Source of the DNA: an uncultured Atopostipes sp.
GTDB lineage: Bacteria; Bacillota; Bacilli; Lactobacillales; Carnobacteriaceae_A
Reading direction: 5' to 3'
DNA length: 36,406 bases
Assembly: GCA_910588235.1 (NCBI GenBank)
Contig: CAJUOQ010000024.1
Span: forward strand, 1 to 36,406
Position 1 is the stretch's first letter; each line of letters begins with the position of its first letter. Of the stretch, positions 1-7,558 are shown in pieces. Under the pieces are notes generated by a model that saw only the letters and a program-made list of their open reading frames with translations, did no database searches and was not told where the DNA came from. The translations under genes were made by a program, and so were the position numbers.

Positions 1-52
1 GGATCCGTACGTCTGGTGGTGTGAGAGGACGATTTATTTCGTCCTACTCGAT
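1..52 (+). mobile_element. Probable 3' end of a group II intron (end of domain V and domain VI), truncated by the window
   Basis: The first bases read as the loop and 3' arm of a domain V-like hairpin (CGTACGTCTGG, 6-16). A short linker follows, then a domain VI-like hairpin: AGGACGA (26-32) pairs with TCGTCCT (39-45) around a six-base loop. The stem continues as GAG (23-25) with CTC (47-49) across a single bulged A at 46. That is where a lariat branch-point adenosine sits, seven bases from an AT end at 51-52, as expected of a group II 3' splice site. The 5' arm of domain V, the catalytic triad and any maturase gene lie outside the window, so this is recognition from a fragment. A different structured RNA cannot be excluded. 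Confidence 0.6.
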
Positions 53-112
53 TGATGAATGACGATTTATTGATGGTTTTTTAATTTTTCTTTAGAAAAA
101 GACTAGAATAGT

Positions 113-140
113 TTTACTTTGAAGTATTTTTCGGTAAAAT
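113..140 (+). promoter_or_regulatory. Possible promoter for yneF
   Basis: A -35-like TTTACT (113-118) and a -10-like TAAAAT (135-140) are separated by 16 bases. The predicted start of transcription is near 147, about 60 bases before the gene. The match is moderate only. Confidence 0.35.
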
Positions 141-206
141 AGTAAGCGTATAAGTATAAACAGATGGATTGTTTATATAGTGAGTAATGAGATAGGAGTG
201 AAAAGT

Positions 207-437
207 ATGAGTTTAGGTTGGGCAATATTTTTAATCATTCTTGCATTAATCGGAGGTTTAGCCGCTGGTTTCTTCCTAGCACGTCGTTATATGATTAAAT
301 ATTTTGAAGAGAATCCACCGATTGATAAAAATATGATTCGTACAATGATGCTTTCGATGGGACAAAAACCCTCCGAGCGTAAAATCAATCAGATGGTTAA
401 CCAGATGAAATCACAATCTAAAAAAAATGATAAATAA
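207..437 (+). CDS. yneF: YneF family (UPF0154) small membrane protein
   Basis: This 76-residue protein has one N-terminal membrane segment (about residues 4-24, rich in I, L, A and G). A basic stretch with RRYM follows, then a soluble tail with NPPIDKNMIRTMM and a GQKPSERKINQMV segment. That layout and the xNPPI...MRxMMxxMGxKPS pattern are typical of the UPF0154/YneF family of Firmicutes, whose function is not established. The ATG at 207 was chosen over an upstream in-frame GTG at 180 because TAGGAG (194-199) is correctly spaced from it and the longer form only adds a polar non-family extension. A strong terminator follows directly, so the gene is probably monocistronic. Confidence 0.85.
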   Translation: MSLGWAIFLIILALIGGLAAGFFLARRYMIKYFEENPPIDKNMIRTMMLSMGQKPSERKINQMVNQMKSQSKKNDK

Positions 438-448
438 TGTAATGAAGA

Positions 449-488
449 AAACGAACAGTATATAAAGCTTTGCTGTTCGTTTCTTTTT
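449..488 (+). terminator. Intrinsic terminator after yneF
   Basis: A 10-bp stem (449-458 with 473-482, core ACGAACAG/CTGTTCGT) is followed by a T-rich tract. No clear promoter is visible between it and the ABC genes, so some read-through may feed them. Confidence 0.8.
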
Positions 489-536
489 ATACCTAAAGCA
501 TTTAAAGATATGGGGCAATATAGAGAAGGTGCATAA

Positions 537-2294
537 ATGAATATATATAGAAAACTTAGTTGGTTTTTTAAAGATAAATGGAAATCGTATACAACAGCTG
601 TAATTGCTTTAATGATTGTAGCGGTTTTGCAACTCATCCCTCCGCGGATTATTGGTGTTGTCATTGATGAAATTGCAACTGATATGATTACGACAAATTC
701 TTTGATTCGTTGGCTGGTATTGTTGGTGCTCACAGCGCTCGCTCAATATGGTTTACGTTATGTATGGCGTGTCCGTATCTGGGGGAACGCTGCGAGATTA
801 GAACGGATTGTTCGTAATCGTTTGTACCGTCACTTTACAAAGATGGATAGCGAATTCTATCAAAAGTATCGTACCGGGGATTTGATGGCGCACGCGACGA
901 ATGATTTGCGCGCTTTGCGCATGGTAGCGGGAGGCGGTATTGTTACGATGGCCGATTCTTTAAGTATCACATTGGTAACCATTAGTGCGATGTTTGTTGT
1001 GATCGACTGGCGTTTAACATTATTAGCTATTATTCCTTTACCGTTTTTAGCTATCGTCTCTCGCTACTTAGGGCGAATGTTACATACTCGTTTTCGTGAG
1101 GCACAAGCTGCATTCTCACAAATGAACAATAAAGTGCAAGAGAGTCTTCAAGGAGTTAAAGTGATTAAAACGTTTGGCCAGGAGCGAGAAGATATTCTCC
1201 AATTCCAAGAGCAAACAGAAAATATCTTAGACAAAAACCGAGCGGTCTATCAAGTGGATTCACTCTTTGATCCCGCTTTACAGTTAATTATTGGTATTTC
1301 TTATGTCATTGCGATCATTGTTGGCGGTTTTTTAATTTTAGATACAGAAATTACTGTTGGTGAATTTGTTACTTTCATTAGCTACATTGGGATGTTGGTT
1401 TGGCCGATGTTTGCTATTGGACGTTTATTTAATATTATTGAACGAGGTTCAGCGAGTTATGATCGGATCGAATTATTACTAAACGAAAAATCTTCCATTG
1501 TTGAAAGACAGGGTGCTTCGGATGAGCCGGTCGCTGGAGATATCGAGTATAAGATTGACTCGTTTACCTATCCAGATGATAAGATGCCCGCTTTAGAAAA
1601 GATTCATTTTGAGCTGAAAAAAGGAAATACTTTAGGCGTTGTCGGAAAGACGGGATCTGGAAAGACCACCTTAATTAAACTATTGTTGAGAGAATATGAT
1701 CATTATGCCGGGCAGATTAAATTCGACGGACAAGATATTCGAGAAGTTACGTTTGATGCTTTACTCAATAGTATTGGTTATGTACCCCAAGATAATTTTT
1801 TATTTTCGACGTCTATTCGTGATAATATTCGCTTCAGTGACCCCACGCTCCCTCAAGAAGAAGTTGAAAAAGCAGCCAAAATTGCTGATATTCACCAAGA
1901 TATTATTGAGATGCCGGAAGGTTATGACACCCAAACCGGAGAACGAGGAGTTTCTCTTTCGGGTGGACAAAAACAGCGAGTTTCGATTGCCCGGGCATTA
2001 ATCAAAAACCCCGAATTAATGATTCTTGATGATTCTTTATCAGCGGTGGATGCTAAAACCGAGGAGAAAATTTTAGAAGGTTTACGCGATTTACGCGACG
2101 ATCAAACAACGATTATTATTGCCCATCGTATCAGTTCTTTGATTCATGCAGATGAAATTATTGTGCTTGAAGATGGAAAAATTAGTGAAAGAGGCACACA
2201 TGAGGAACTACTTAAAAACGAGAGCTGGTACAGTGAGATGTATGATAAGCAACAATTGGAAGAAGATTCATCCGAGTTAGGGGAGGGGGAATAA
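537..2294 (+). CDS. Heterodimeric ABC exporter, first subunit (YheI/LmrC type, degenerate ATP site)
   Basis: A 585-residue half-transporter: an ABC exporter membrane domain of six predicted helices (about 1-310) is fused to an ATPase domain. Visible motifs are Walker A GKTGSGKT (370-377), signature LSGGQ (474-478) and Walker B LMILDD (494-499). The residue after Walker B is Asp499, not the catalytic Glu. That substitution is the hallmark of the subunit that supplies the non-hydrolysing site in heterodimeric exporters such as LmrCD or TM287/288. The start ATG has AGAAGGTG upstream. The partner gene begins two bases after the stop codon, so the pair is co-transcribed and translationally coupled. 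Substrate unknown; multidrug or lipid-like compounds are typical of relatives. Confidence 0.9.
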   Translation: MNIYRKLSWFFKDKWKSYTTAVIALMIVAVLQLIPPRIIGVVIDEIATDMITTNSLIRWLVLLVLTALAQYGLRYVWRVRIWGNAARLERIVRNRLYRHFTKMDSEFYQKYRTGDLMAHATNDLRALRMVAGGGIVTMADSLSITLVTISAMFVVIDWRLTLLAIIPLPFLAIVSRYLGRMLHTRFREAQAAFSQMNNKVQESLQGVKVIKTFGQEREDILQFQEQTENILDKNRAVYQVDSLFDPALQLIIGISYVIAIIVGGFLILDTEITVGEFVTFISYIGMLVWPMFAIGRLFNIIERGSASYDRIELLLNEKSSIVERQGASDEPVAGDIEYKIDSFTYPDDKMPALEKIHFELKKGNTLGVVGKTGSGKTTLIKLLLREYDHYAGQIKFDGQDIREVTFDALLNSIGYVPQDNFLFSTSIRDNIRFSDPTLPQEEVEKAAKIADIHQDIIEMPEGYDTQTGERGVSLSGGQKQRVSIARALIKNPELMILDDSLSAVDAKTEEKILEGLRDLRDDQTTIIIAHRISSLIHADEIIVLEDGKISERGTHEELLKNESWYSEMYDKQQLEEDSSELGEGE

Positions 2295-2295
2295 T

Positions 2296-4095
2296 ATGGC
2301 TGCAAACACAAACGTTGAAGAAGAAGCCCGTTCAATACCTGTTAAGGAACAGATGCATGTCTTAAGACGCATCATAAAGTTTACAAAACCTTACTTAAAA
2401 CAATTTGTAACTGCTGTGCTTCTTGTTATTTTATTGGCTGTTGTTAATGCGCTGCAACCACGCGTAATTCAAACGTTTATCGATGATCATCTAGCCGTTG
2501 GAACAGCCACTCAAGCGACCGCTGTGAAGTTTGGCCTTATTTATTTTGGATTAACCTTATTCAAAATGGTTTTTACATTTTTAGAACTTTATTTATTTAG
2601 TATGGCTTCTGAAAAAACAGTGCAAAATGTGCGTGATCAACTCTTCGAAAAAATACATCGCCTAGGGATGCGCTTTTTCGATAGTACCTCTACTGGGTGG
2701 ATTGTCACCCGTGTGACCAATGATACCGAAGCTTTAAAAGATTTTTGGAATGTATTGTTGAATATTATTCAAAGTTCTTTAAGTATTTTGACGACTTTTG
2801 GAGCAATGCTTTTACTAGATTGGCAAATTTCGCTTTGGATATTAGCTTTTGTACCAGTGCTCATTATTATTACACGTTTTTATCAAGTGTATAGTTCGCG
2901 CACATATTCTGAGATGAAAAATAAAAATAGCCTGTTAAATACACAATTAGCAGAATCGATTAACGGAATGTCAACGATCCAACAATTTCGCCAGGAACAA
3001 CGAATGATTGAAGAGTTTGAAGCAACTAATGATTCTTATTTCCAATCACGTTTTTCAATGACAAAAATCAATGCGATTTTACTTAGTCCGATCATTAATT
3101 TATTGTATACGATTGCTATTGTCGCCATCTTAGGTTTATTTGGGTATGATGCTTTACAAGGCCCCGTGGAAGTAGGAGTCATTTATGCTTTTACTTCTTA
3201 TGTGAATCTCTTTTTCCAACCTCTTACTCGTTTAATGGACAATTTAAGTTTATTCCAAGACGGGGTTATTTCAAGTGAGCGAATTTTAAAAGTGATGGAT
3301 GAAGAGGCCTATGCCCCCGAACAACAAGCCATCCCCAATTTGAAAATTGAGGAAGCAAAGATTGAATTTAAACAGGTGACCTTCTCTTATGATGGGGAGA
3401 CAGAGGTTTTAAAAGATATCAACTTTACAGTGAATCCAGGAGAAACCGTGGCTTTAGTAGGCCATACCGGGAGTGGGAAGTCTTCTATTATTAATGTACT
3501 GATGCGTTTTTATGAGTATCAAGAAGGAGAGGTTCTCATTGATGGTCACTCACTGCGCGAATTTCCTATTGAAGAGCTACGAGCGGAAATTGGTTTAGTC
3601 TTACAAGATTCCTTTATGTTTTATGGCACGATTAAAGATAATATCCGTTTACTTGATGATACGATCTCTGATCGAGAAATCGTGGAGGCGGCTGAATTTG
3701 TTCAAGCGAACCGCTTTATCGAAAAACTACCTGATAAATATAATCATAAAGTGGTGGAACGCGGGGCAGGTTTTTCAAGTGGTGAAAAACAATTGCTATC
3801 TTTCGCCAGTACGATTGTGAAAGATCCGAAGATTTTAATTTTAGATGAAGCTACCGCTAATATTGATACAGAAACTGAAATATTAATTCAAGAAGGGCTC
3901 AATCGAATGCGTGAAGGGCGTACGACTGTAGCCATCGCTCACCGTTTATCGACGATTCGTGACGCAGATCAAATTTTAGTATTAGAAGCGGGCGAAATTG
4001 TCGAGCGAGGAACACATGAAGAATTAATAGAACTCGGCGGGCGTTATAATGAAATGTATGAACTTCAAAATCTAGGTTTACAGACCGAAGAATAA
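2296..4095 (+). CDS. Heterodimeric ABC exporter, second subunit (YheH/LmrD type, catalytic ATP site)
   Basis: A 599-residue half-transporter with the same membrane-plus-ATPase layout and a short N-terminal extension of about 20 residues. Walker A is GHTGSGKS (389-396) and Walker B ILILDE (513-518) keeps the catalytic Glu518. The signature is the unusual FSSGEKQ (493-499) instead of LSGGQ. This is the exact complement of the upstream subunit. One composite site pairs Walker A/Glu518 here with LSGGQ of the partner and should hydrolyse ATP. The other pairs Asp499 of the partner with SSGEK here and should mainly bind ATP. The Shine-Dalgarno-like GGGGAGG lies inside the end of the upstream gene. 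A bidirectional terminator follows. Confidence 0.9.
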   Translation: MAANTNVEEEARSIPVKEQMHVLRRIIKFTKPYLKQFVTAVLLVILLAVVNALQPRVIQTFIDDHLAVGTATQATAVKFGLIYFGLTLFKMVFTFLELYLFSMASEKTVQNVRDQLFEKIHRLGMRFFDSTSTGWIVTRVTNDTEALKDFWNVLLNIIQSSLSILTTFGAMLLLDWQISLWILAFVPVLIIITRFYQVYSSRTYSEMKNKNSLLNTQLAESINGMSTIQQFRQEQRMIEEFEATNDSYFQSRFSMTKINAILLSPIINLLYTIAIVAILGLFGYDALQGPVEVGVIYAFTSYVNLFFQPLTRLMDNLSLFQDGVISSERILKVMDEEAYAPEQQAIPNLKIEEAKIEFKQVTFSYDGETEVLKDINFTVNPGETVALVGHTGSGKSSIINVLMRFYEYQEGEVLIDGHSLREFPIEELRAEIGLVLQDSFMFYGTIKDNIRLLDDTISDREIVEAAEFVQANRFIEKLPDKYNHKVVERGAGFSSGEKQLLSFASTIVKDPKILILDEATANIDTETEILIQEGLNRMREGRTTVAIAHRLSTIRDADQILVLEAGEIVERGTHEELIELGGRYNEMYELQNLGLQTEE

Positions 4096-4097
4096 AA

Positions 4098-4146
4098 TAA
4101 AAAGTCTATGAGAACCGCTGATTAGCGAGCACTCATAGACTTTTTT
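4098..4146. terminator. Bidirectional terminator between the ABC exporter and plsC
   Basis: A 14-bp perfect stem (4099-4112 with 4132-4145, core GTCTATGAG/CTCATAGAC) has an A-run on the left and a T-run on the right. It can therefore end transcripts from either side. It lies between the converging stops at 4095 and 4151. Confidence 0.9.
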
Positions 4147-4150
4147 AACA

Positions 4151-4756
4151 CTAAATCACGTTCTTTTCTGCATTCTCTTCAAGAGCATCGAATGAATTTT
4201 GCATAACTTCTGAATAGTATGCATTCACATCATCGACACCTTCAATTTTTCGTTTAATTTCAAAAGGTTGACCAAAAGCAACCGTCGCTTTTTTACGTAG
4301 GAGCAAATCTTTAATCGTTAAAGGGCCTGAATAAACAGCAGGGACGATTTTACTCTTCCCAAGTTTCGCAATAGTGATTGCGCCTCCTTTTAACTCGGTG
4401 GAATAACGACTGCCAGTAGGGAAAATTAAAACATTCAGTTCGTTGTTTTTTAAATAGTTGACGGGTGTTTTGATGGCACTGACGCCTGGCTTTTTACGAT
4501 CGACCGGAAAAGCATTAAGGCCGCGGATGATCCAGTTTAAAATAGGAATATTAAACAACTCTTGTTTCGCCATAAAAGAGAAGCGATGTGGATAAGCAGC
4601 GATCCCTATAAATACGGGGTCTAAGATTGAATGATGGGGAGCAACGAGGACAAATTTTTCATCTTCGGGAATATTTTCCTTTCCGTAAACGCTTGTTTTA
4701 CCGTTCAGAATACGAATTAATATTTTTAATAAAACCATTATAAAATTATAAAACAA
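4151..4756 (-). CDS. plsC: 1-acyl-sn-glycerol-3-phosphate acyltransferase (PlsC family)
   Basis: About 201 residues, with an N-terminal hydrophobic segment. Acyltransferase motif I is HHSILD (H-x4-D), motif II is NAFPVDRKK and motif III is FPTGSR; a late proline region (VPAVYSGP) corresponds to motif IV. It should acylate lysophosphatidic acid at the membrane to make phosphatidic acid, the precursor used by CdsA encoded further along. Motif III has Thr where many PlsC proteins have Glu (EGTR); FPxGSR forms are, from memory, known in lactic acid bacteria. Start: the in-frame GTG at 4765 lies inside the GAGGTGA Shine-Dalgarno (4762-4768), so the TTG at 4756, five bases downstream, is the better start. 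Confidence 0.88.
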   Translation of the reverse strand: MFYNFIMVLLKILIRILNGKTSVYGKENIPEDEKFVLVAPHHSILDPVFIGIAAYPHRFSFMAKQELFNIPILNWIIRGLNAFPVDRKKPGVSAIKTPVNYLKNNELNVLIFPTGSRYSTELKGGAITIAKLGKSKIVPAVYSGPLTIKDLLLRKKATVAFGQPFEIKRKIEGVDDVNAYYSEVMQNSFDALEENAEKNVI

Positions 4757-4785
4757 ATGTCTCACCTCAAATAAAAGTTAATTTT

Positions 4786-4814
4786 AGTATGCTTTAATTT
4801 TAGAAAAAGTGCAA
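4786..4814 (-). promoter_or_regulatory. Weak candidate promoter for plsC
   Basis: Read on the minus strand, TTGCAC (4809-4814) and CATACT (4786-4791) are spaced by 17 bases. The hexamers match only partly, and the region overlaps the upstream edge of the divergent rpsB promoter. Confidence 0.35.
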
Positions 4815-4821
4815 GTTTTAT

Positions 4822-4850
4822 TTGCTAATGAAAAACATTATTGGTATAAT
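4822..4850 (+). promoter_or_regulatory. Strong sigma-A promoter for rpsB-tsf
   Basis: TTGCTA (4822-4827), a 17-base spacer and a perfect TATAAT (4845-4850) preceded by TGG, an extended -10. Transcription should start near 4857, giving a leader of about 120 bases. Confidence 0.85.
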
Positions 4851-4856
4851 ACTAGA

Positions 4857-4961
4857 CGGTGCAAACGCACTGAAATTTTCACTTGAACGGATTACTCAAC
4901 TGTTGCTCCGATGCCAGGAGTTGTTTGGGTGTGAGAAGTTCAGGGAAGATAAAAAACAAAA
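4857..4961 (+). promoter_or_regulatory. Structured 5' leader of rpsB, likely autoregulatory
   Basis: The leader can fold into a long imperfect hairpin: ACTCAAC...GCTCC on the left pairs with GGAGT...TTTGGGT on the right, around GATGCCA. Two further complementarities flank it: TTTTCAC with GTGAGAA, and TGAAC with GTTCA. These two would cross each other, so they are either alternative pairings or a pseudoknot. Ribosomal protein leaders often bind the protein they encode; S2 feedback here is an inference. No family was assigned. Confidence 0.5.
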
Positions 4962-4976
4962 ATGGAGGAATTTAAA

Positions 4977-5735
4977 ATGGCAGTAGTTACTATGAAACAA
5001 TTGTTAGAATCTGGTGTTCATTTCGGTCACCAAACACGTCGTTGGGATCCAAAAATGAAACCTTATATCTTTACTGAAAGAAACGGCATCTACATTATTG
5101 ACTTGCAACAAACTGTACGTGCAATTGAAACAGCTTATGATTTTGTACGTGATCTTGGTGCAAATGATGGTCATATCTTATTTGTAGGTACTAAGAAACA
5201 AGCAGAAGAATCAATTAAAGAAGAAGCTGAACGTGCTGGTGTTCATTACATTAACCATCGTTGGTTAGGTGGAACAATGACAAACTGGGACACAATCAGC
5301 CAGAGAATTGATTACCTAAAAGAATTAGAAGAAATGGAAGAAGATGGAACATTTGACGTTCTTCCTAAAAACGAAGTAAGCTTGCTTATGAAAGAGCGTG
5401 ACAAATTAGAGCGTACACTTGGTGGAATTAAAAACATGCCTGGTTTACCAGACGCACTATTTGTTGTTGATCCTCGTAAAGAATATATTGCAGTACATGA
5501 AGCAAACAAATTAGGAATCCCAGTCATCGCTATGGTAGATACAAACACAGATCCAGATAACATTGACTATGTAATCCCTGCTAACGATGACGCAATTCGT
5601 GCGATTAAATTGATTACTTCAATTATGGCAGATGCTTTCATTGAAGGAAATCAAGGAGAATCTCAAACAGCAGATGATGAAAAATCACAATCGATTGAAG
5701 AAATGGTTGAAGCAGTAGAAGGCGACAACGAATAA
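4977..5735 (+). CDS. rpsB: Small ribosomal subunit protein uS2
   Basis: A 252-residue ribosomal protein S2, full length for the family. Characteristic runs are QLLESGVHFGHQTRRWDPKM at the N terminus, FVGTKKQA, NHRWLGGTMTNW and a central coiled-coil. After these come PDALFVVDPRKE, GIPVIAMVDTN and NDDAIRAIKL, then an acidic tail. S2 joins the 30S subunit late, between head and body. The ATG at 4977 is preferred over an in-frame ATG at 4962 because TGGAGGA (4963-4969) is the ribosome-binding site and would lie inside the longer form. tsf follows 84 bases downstream with no terminator between, so the two are probably one transcript. Confidence 0.97.
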   Translation: MAVVTMKQLLESGVHFGHQTRRWDPKMKPYIFTERNGIYIIDLQQTVRAIETAYDFVRDLGANDGHILFVGTKKQAEESIKEEAERAGVHYINHRWLGGTMTNWDTISQRIDYLKELEEMEEDGTFDVLPKNEVSLLMKERDKLERTLGGIKNMPGLPDALFVVDPRKEYIAVHEANKLGIPVIAMVDTNTDPDNIDYVIPANDDAIRAIKLITSIMADAFIEGNQGESQTADDEKSQSIEEMVEAVEGDNE

Positions 5736-5819
5736 TTCATCATTAGAAACTTTATATTTAAAACGAATCTTTATTTAACGATTGAATAAAAAACAGTTAA
5801 ATTTACAGGAGGAATCATC

Positions 5820-6701
5820 GTGGCAGAAATTAAAGCAGCTCAAGTTAAAGAGCTTCGTGATAGTACAGGCGTTGGAATGATGGATGCGAAGAAAGCATTA
5901 GTGGAAGCAGACGGCGACATGGAAAAAGCAGTAGACTTTTTACGTGAAAAAGGTGTTGCAACTGCAGCTAAAAAAGCAGACCGTATTTCAGCAGAAGGCT
6001 TATCACATATTTATGTAGAAGGTAATACAGCAGCTGTCGTTGAAGTGAACAGTGAAACAGACTATGTGGCTAAAAACGAACAGTTCCAAACATTAGTTAA
6101 AGACATTGCACAAGCCATTGCAAAAGAAAAACCTGCTTCATTAGAAGAAGCACAAGAAGTTAAACTTGAAGATGGGAACACAATTGCTGAAGCAATCACT
6201 GCGGCAATTACAACCATTGGTGAAAACATTACGCTTCGTCGTTTTGAACTTGTTGAAAAAGAAGATAATGAAACATTTGGTGCTTATGAGCACATGGGTG
6301 GAAGCATCTCAGTTCTTACATTAATTGATGGCGCGGACGAAGAAGTTGCTAAAAACGTTGCAATGCATATTGCAGCTCTTAACCCACAATATTTAAACCG
6401 TGAAGAAGTACCTCAAGAAGTACGTGATCACGAGTTAAACGTATTATCTGAACAAGCTAGAAACGAAGGAAAACCTGAAAATATTGTTGAGAAAATGGTT
6501 GAAGGACGTCTAAACAAATGGTTAGGAGAAATTACATTAATTGACCAACCATATGTTAAAGATGGCGACAAAACCGTTCAAGAATATCTAAATGATAATG
6601 GCGCTACAATCCGTTCATTTACCCGCTTAGAAGTAGGCGAAGGTATTGAAAAACGTGAAGAAGACTTCGCTGAAGAAGTAAGAAGTCAAATGAATCAATA
6701 A
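5820..6701 (+). CDS. tsf: Translation elongation factor EF-Ts
   Basis: A 293-residue EF-Ts, the nucleotide exchange factor that recycles EF-Tu from GDP to GTP. The N-terminal UBA-like domain shows the conserved TGVGMMDAKKAL. Next come KKADRISAEGL and EVNSETDYVAKNEQF, the core that contacts EF-Tu, then a second core with HIAALNPQYL. The start is GTG at 5820 with an excellent AGGAGGA (5807-5813) six bases upstream. Length and motifs are normal for the family. It shares the rpsB promoter and ends at a terminator. Confidence 0.97.
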   Translation: MAEIKAAQVKELRDSTGVGMMDAKKALVEADGDMEKAVDFLREKGVATAAKKADRISAEGLSHIYVEGNTAAVVEVNSETDYVAKNEQFQTLVKDIAQAIAKEKPASLEEAQEVKLEDGNTIAEAITAAITTIGENITLRRFELVEKEDNETFGAYEHMGGSISVLTLIDGADEEVAKNVAMHIAALNPQYLNREEVPQEVRDHELNVLSEQARNEGKPENIVEKMVEGRLNKWLGEITLIDQPYVKDGDKTVQEYLNDNGATIRSFTRLEVGEGIEKREEDFAEEVRSQMNQ

Positions 6702-6712
6702 GATCAAGATTT

Positions 6713-6746
6713 AGACAGGAGCGTCTATCGTTCCTGTCTTTTCTTA
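6713..6746 (+). terminator. Intrinsic terminator after tsf
   Basis: An 11-bp stem (6713-6723 with 6729-6739; AGACAGGA/TCCTGTCT core) with a five-base loop, followed by TTTTCTTAT. Confidence 0.8.
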
Positions 6747-6762
6747 TAACCAAAAGTGTTAA

Positions 6763-6805
6763 TCTCTGATTAATCAGTGACTCACAGTCAAAATTATGCT
6801 AATAT
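6763..6805 (+). promoter_or_regulatory. Candidate pyrH promoter overlapped by two palindromes
   Basis: GTGACT (6777-6782), a 17-base spacer and TAATAT (6800-6805) preceded by TGC form a moderate extended -10 promoter. The -35 is overlapped by an 18-base dyad (6763-6780, one mismatched pair) whose core CTGATTAATCAG (6766-6777) is perfect. A second dyad, TGACT-CAC-AGTCA (6778-6790), runs on from it. Together they look like an operator, but the regulator is unknown. Confidence 0.45.
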
Positions 6806-6832
6806 TAAGATGTGAATCTAGGAGGACAAAAG

Positions 6833-7558
6833 ATGGCAGAGCCTATATATAATAGGGTTGTTTTAAAAATAAGCGGTGAAGCAATCGCCGGTGATAAAGG
6901 TTTTGGAATTGATCCAACAACTATCCAAACGATCGCACACGAAATAAAAGAAGCACATGATCTAGGTGTAGAACTTGCAATCGTTGTGGGTGGAGGAAAT
7001 ATGTGGCGTGGAAAAACCGGAGAAGAGATGGGGATGGACCGCGCGCAAGCTGATTATATTGGAATGCTAGCAACCGTAATGAATGGTCTAGCTTTACAAG
7101 ATGGCTTAGAAAATTTAGGGGTTCCAACTCGCGTGCAAACAGCGATTAATATGAGTGAAGTAGCTGAACCATATATCCGTAGAAGAGCGATTCGTCATTT
7201 GGAAAAAGGACGTGTTGTTATTTTTACAGGGGGTACAGGAAGCCCGTACTTCTCTACAGATACAACAGCTGCGCTTCGAGCGGCTGAGGTAAAAGCCGAT
7301 GTCATTATGATGGCTAAAAACAACGTGGATGGTGTTTATTCAGCCGATCCAAACATCGATGAGAACGCGGTAAAATATGATGAATTAACTTACTTAGATA
7401 TTATCAATAAATCTTTAGAAGTGATGGATTCAACCGCATCTTCTCTAAGTATGGATAATAAAATCCCACTCGTTGTCTTTAAGTTTAATGAAAAAGGAAA
7501 CATTAAACGCGTGATCTTAGGTGAAAAAATCGGAACAAATATTAGGGGGAAAGTATAA
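6833..7558 (+). CDS. pyrH: UMP kinase
   Basis: A 241-residue UMP kinase of the amino acid kinase fold, phosphorylating UMP to UDP for RNA, DNA and envelope precursor synthesis. Signatures are LKISGEAIAG near the N terminus, IVVGGGNMWRG, the nucleotide region FTGGTGSPYFSTDTTAALRA and MAKNNVDGVYSADP. An upstream in-frame GTG at 6812 exists, but AGGAGGA (6820-6826) lies six bases before the ATG at 6833, which decides the start. The stop codon overlaps the frr start as TAATG (7556-7560), indicating translational coupling, as is common for pyrH-frr. Confidence 0.97.
   Translation: MAEPIYNRVVLKISGEAIAGDKGFGIDPTTIQTIAHEIKEAHDLGVELAIVVGGGNMWRGKTGEEMGMDRAQADYIGMLATVMNGLALQDGLENLGVPTRVQTAINMSEVAEPYIRRRAIRHLEKGRVVIFTGGTGSPYFSTDTTAALRAAEVKADVIMMAKNNVDGVYSADPNIDENAVKYDELTYLDIINKSLEVMDSTASSLSMDNKIPLVVFKFNEKGNIKRVILGEKIGTNIRGKV

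Noticed and set aside
1..60. Short open peptides at the left edge ending near 54 and 60
   Set aside because: All frames stop quickly, none matches a known C terminus, and the bases fit a group II intron RNA structure much better than a protein end.
4151..4756. Inactivating change in PlsC motif III (Thr for Glu)
   Set aside because: FPxGSR variants occur in lactic acid bacterial PlsC as far as I recall, and the HHSILD motif is intact, so loss of function is not indicated.
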